Assembly: GCA_021234155.1 (NCBI GenBank)
Contig: JAJEKV010000083.1
Span: forward strand, 2,509,661 to 2,573,660
Direction: 5' to 3'
Length of the DNA stretch: 64,000 bases
DNA from: Isoetes taiwanensis
Taxonomy: Eukaryota > Streptophyta > Lycopodiopsida > Isoetales > Isoetaceae
The position numbers were made by a program, and so were the translations under genes. Positions 59,930 to 64,000 of this stretch are shown piece by piece. A model generated the notes under the pieces. The model searched no databases. It had not been told where the DNA came from and saw nothing but the letters and a program-made list of their open reading frames with translations. The number at the start of each line of letters is the position of its first letter. Within the stretch, counting starts at the first letter, position 1.

Positions 59930-60453
59930 TGGTATCGAAAGCCGATGGCTTAGAGGATCTAGAGAATTCGTGGTTGCCGAGAGCAGCCCAAAAGAACCCG
60001 GGACTGCCATGGAGGAGCCGCTGAAGATGAAGGCTGAAGAAGATGAGGGCTGCTGAGAGAATCGCGATGATTAGTACAAGTAATAGCTCATTATTTCTTC
60101 ATTTCCAAATCCATAGAAGAAAAAACCAGATGCCCGTGATGCATTCGAATAAGATGGGTCGATTTGTTTCCATTCCCAGAAAAGAAGATGGGGTAAGCAT
60201 ATGCTCAAAAATGGAGCACAAAGAACCCAGTTCCAGGATGGTAGAAGCAAATTCAGAATTTAAATGTAGCTCGCTATGCATTTCGGCCATTACCGCTTCT
60301 CCCTAGAAAACCGGGTTCTTATGAACGTATTTCCAGACAAATAAGGTTCTCAGAAAATAAGCCCGATAAAACACAATGGCCGTATGAATTGCGCATTGGC
60401 GTATGCATTGAAGACTTTAGACGCCGGGATCCGATGCTGATCAAGGGGGAGTG
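59930..60453 (+). mobile_element. Shrunken LTR-retroelement remnant (PBS ... PPT)
   Basis: TGGTATCGAAAGCC at 59930-59943 resembles the initiator-tRNA-Met PBS used by copia. AAGGGGGAG at 60445-60453 is a PPT followed by TGTTGAAG, a typical LTR start. Only about 500 bp separate them, so it is either a deletion derivative or a TRIM-like element. I could not find a matching LTR pair, so the two signals may come from different insertions. Confidence 0.4.
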
Positions 60454-61465
60454 TTGAAGAAGATGATCACATCCCCGGATCACGATCGATCCTCATACAA
60501 CAGGGCAATCCATACGAATCGGCTAGCATACCTTTCGCTTTGTTGATGTATATATATGTGAGCCACTACCGGGCTTTTCCGCAACAGACTAAATCATTCC
60601 TCCATTTCAGTACTTAAATTACCACGTAATGCAAAGCAGGGTTGATGCGTATTAAATGGTCGACAAGCCTTTTGTGGCAGCAAGGTACAGGTGCAAATTG
60701 CTGTTGCATTTCAGAACAAAGAGATTGCCATAGTGTTCATGGAATAGTGTTTATTCATATTCAAGAGACAAGAGTTATATTGTTATAGCTCTAATTGTGT
60801 CCATTAGAATTCGCATAATGCCTATTTTACTGGACCTCAATGGCTTCAAGAGGAGTGTTGTAAAATGGTTGAAGGCTTCGGTATCCGTGATACCAAGGAA
60901 AGGTTTGTTATATGATAAACATAGATGCCGCGATACCGTGAAAGGATGGTACCATCTAGGACTTAACTATTTTGTATAGCCGCATAAGACACGGATTGAC
61001 CATCGCCTATGTTTCCAGCAAGATAGACTACCGCTTCGCTTTTTTTAATTTATTTATACTACGGGAATACACGCGAAATATACTTCGGCCGACAATATAC
61101 GCTTCCTACCGCGGATCAGAGATCGAGAAAGCAAGCGCCATCGAAAGCAATTTCTGGCCCCTCCTTGGACTCTTCCCGCCGCCGATGATCCTCCCAGTAG
61201 TTTTGGCATGCCCGGATCCATTGGAATCACTTTTCTATCCAACTACCTACAAAAAGTTATAGCCCCTCCAAACTTGGGTCCTCCTGCTGTCTCTAAGCCT
61301 CTTAAAACTTACAATCTACTACATCAACCTAGCACAAAACCAAACATCAAAGAGTCAAACAATCACACTAGTTTAAACTTCCACCTAACTACACCTAACC
61401 AACGAAAGTTAGAGTTTGTCGGGCTATGATTTCGAGCAATCTAAATCACTACCCGACACCATCAA
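60454..61465. other. Possible copia-type 3' LTR and unassigned sequence
   Basis: Begins TGTTGAAGAAGATG after the PPT-like tract. No partner upstream of 59930. Nothing else recognised before the gypsy-type LTR. Confidence 0.35.
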
Positions 61466-62940
61466 GACGCCCTCGAACATACACCCTACCAGATATACGT
61501 GAATTTCCTCCCATACGTAATTAACCCGCCATAGAGCGGCTCCTCCGTTTATCCCGGCCATCTATAGAAAGATGCCCGAGTGAAGTATTGCTGCAGGGTC
61601 ATTCGCCCATGCCTTCAATGGGACTTAAGTCGCTTAAGCATGAATACAAGGTTAGAAGTAATAATGCGAATATATATATAAATAACTACCAATGGAAGGG
61701 TGGCACATCCATCCAAGTACCAACGCACAGAATATGCATCTACTCCTAGGGAAAGTTCACCGCCACCCCGTGTTCTACTCGCCGACTCCTGTGAGGATTG
61801 GACCGGATGGTCGGGAACGTGGATCAGCGCAGACAGAGGTATAACTCCGCTAATGGCATAGAATGCTGGCGAGAAGCGAACCATTCCATCCGCTCTCCCT
61901 GCACACTTTGCGATAATGATTCACGCTTATGGCTTCGCTTATAGCCTTTCCGAGCAGACTGGGCAGAACACCTCTGAGCCGCCTGGGTTCATGGTTTGAA
62001 CCGGCGAGGCAGCCAGAAGGAAGTGTCCCCTTCCGTGATCGGCAGGGTTCCAGCGGGTGAGCTTGAGAATACGGCCGCGATCGGGCCGACTCCTCAAACA
62101 TCCACTGCATTCGGGATTTCATTTCCACCCTAAATTGCCTGCGTATGTGCCCCATACCTGCCCTACACTCAGGAGGTCGACCCATACCCAGCCCCTCGGG
62201 GACCTAATTATATCGCCTAGCCCATCAGAGGAGCCCCGCGCCTTTCATGTTCATGCAAGACCACCCCACTTCACCTCATCAAGGCCCCTTCTTGGTGCTA
62301 AGCCATTCCATAGCGCCTACTTAATCTCTGGTCTCTTTGTAATAAAATGAATCATCGGGAAAATACAGATCAACCTAGGAGCATACTAACATGGCTCGTG
62401 AGGTCTCTTTACCCCTTTAATTCCCCCATTTCCAGAGTAATACTATGCAAAGAACTATCAATCCATCCTTTAAGAGCAAGACCGCATCAAAGAGAACTCA
62501 CCTTGCAATCAAGGGTTAGTTCCGTAGCACGTGTAGAAAGCAGATGAACACAACAGTGCCCAACCGTATGCCACTCTTAAAAATATCAAGCTACACTAAC
62601 CACCCACCCGAAGTTCCTACTGATCCGGCGGTCATTTGCGCTTCCATCTTCCCTTGACTTGGCCACCGGACACACAGTAGTTGCTTTAGCAAGGGCGCCA
62701 CCGCCGCCTCGATCGACAGGGAGCCGATCAGTATTAGGGGTCAAGTTGATGACCAAATTGAATCCTTCCCATGCCGTCAACGATGAGTTTCCGCAGTTCT
62801 CTGAATACTAATTAGTCCAATTCAAATAATTGATAATTATTTTATCGGTTAATTTAGCATAGCTAAATATCCCATAGTGCCACTTACCCGGTGACGGTCA
62901 AGATATTATTTATAATGCATCCCTATACTTGTCCCACACA
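61466..62940 (-). repeat. Gypsy-2-family LTR (candidate 5' LTR)
   Basis: About 1,475 bp matching 41129-42707 along its length, with numerous small indels. In minus orientation it starts TGTGTGGGACAAGTAT (62940) and ends GAGGGCGTCTTGA near 61466, followed two to three bases later by TGGTGTCGGGTAG, which could be a decayed PBS (TGGTATC-type). It is either the 5' LTR of gypsy-2 or an independent solo LTR. The flanks (41124-41128 and 62941-62945) do not match as a TSD. Confidence 0.7.
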
Positions 62941-64000
62941 GCGCTCAGCGCCACGAAAAGTGCCTGAACACTCTTTTATCATAATTTTGATCCAGAGCTC
63001 GCTTGAGATGATTTTACGTACAAGCTTCCCGGCATCTATGTCGATATGGATATGTTTGGTTGCTTTTTCATCTTGGCGCTAGAACAGCAATTCTTTCTAG
63101 CTGTGTTTGTAGGCTTTCACATCCTACTCAAATTGATTAATGACTGCTCACGACATTGCTCGGCAGCTCTCATCTCAACGCTTCTTGCAAAACAACATAC
63201 TTTATCTATGTTGGCCACAAACTTAATGTTTCTAGATCCTTATGCCAATAAGCATAAAAGTTTCCCACTTTTAGTTTCTCACCACAAGAATCCACGAGCT
63301 CCAATGCCAAGTAAATTCCAGCTTGAAAAATGTTTGTGTATGGGTGTTGCAAACTTTATACGGGATCAATCTGCTCTTATCTTTTTATGGTAACTTTTAC
63401 TCATGTCCACTATTTACTGCACTGTCCTAGTGCCAGTGATGAAAGCCTCAAATGAATTTCAGCTCTTTTCAGTCTTGAATTCTAAAATTTTTTGTCAAGC
63501 ACTGGGGGTGGACGCCCCTAAGGTCAAGGGGTCAAAAATTTTGGGTAACACAAAACCATTAACATGCACCAACTCAACACATAAGCAACATGAACAACCA
63601 TTGACATTAACAACCAAGGCAACTACCATTGACATTAATTAACACAAACTATTTGGGTCCAACATACATTTAAATTAAAATCCCCCTTAAACCTCTGGCC
63701 AGTGTCTGCCACCTAAACCAGAGCTGTTGATGTATATATTCACCTTATCTTAATCTACACCGCATCGCAAAGTCTCTGCCAAAATGCACAAATTTTCGGC
63801 ATCAGATAACAAGATTCTGTACATTATGGTGATTTTAAGTACATTACTATAGGTTGATTTCTACATGCAAAATACAATTATAATGGAGAATGGAGATTCT
63901 GTGAAAGGATGAAAGAGTGGACCGTGTTTACAGGGAAGAAAACATTAGGACATACATAAAAAAAAATATAGCAATACGTAACTGAACGAAGTAATAACAA
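62941..64000. other. Intergenic, no gene recognised
   Basis: AT-rich flank. A 115-codon plus frame (63046-63393) has no known domain. The phrase accattgacattaa occurs at about 63598 and 63629. Confidence 0.4.

Overview
The window is nuclear DNA of a land plant. Two plant-type genes with introns (a Cockayne-syndrome-B/CHR8-like chromatin remodeler and an MLKL-like DUF1221 pseudokinase) sit in AT-rich sequence packed with plant-type Ty1/copia and Ty3/gypsy retrotransposons, LINE and SINE fragments, a MITE and a hAT fragment. The unusual unnamed ORF family and the MLKL-type gene make me favour a seed-free plant (moss, lycophyte or fern), but the species cannot be fixed from sequence alone.

Layout. 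1-6.7 kb: a small spliced hypothetical gene (995-2248, +), then an 80%-identical inverted repeat around direct repeats, and two 5'-truncated LINE copies with clear target-site duplications. 6.7-9.7 kb: a decayed minus-strand gene of an unnamed, mobile-element-like family. 11.0-12.3 kb: MLKL-like pseudokinase (minus), broken at the glycine loop. 12.3-16 kb: repeats and a hAT/BED fragment. 16.3-26 kb: a minus-strand Ty3/gypsy element, cut by a complete plus-strand Ty1/copia element (19933-25178, TSD GAAAT) and by a 143-bp tRNA-derived SINE; the copia element itself carries a 320-bp MITE in its reverse transcriptase. 27.8-32.2 kb: the six-exon CHR8/CSB gene (minus). 32.5-40.2 kb: array A-B-A-B-A of two alternating modules (about 1.95 kb and 0.855 kb). 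41.1-48.3 kb: a second minus-strand Ty3/gypsy chromovirus with its 3' LTR; a matching LTR lies at 61.5-62.9 kb. 48.3-52.2 kb: decayed unidentified minus-strand coding sequence. 52.2-57.6 kb: a diverged A'-B'-A' version of the same modular repeat. 57.6-64 kb: retroelement debris and unassigned sequence.

The only gene that looks functionally maintained is CHR8/CSB: its exons add up to about 1,181 codons, the expected plant length, and conserved motifs run end to end, but exons 4 and 5 contain about nine one- or two-base frame breaks. The same kind of break occurs in nearly every coding region here, so either the assembly is poorly polished or decay is widespread; the copia LTR pair, with six substitutions and no indels, shows the noise is not uniform.

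Most novel features: the A/B modular arrays, whose modules are joined by GGG-T7/8 junctions, end in T24-25 tracts, and share a core and a constant B length between two otherwise diverged arrays; and the unnamed mobile-element-like gene at 6687-9742.
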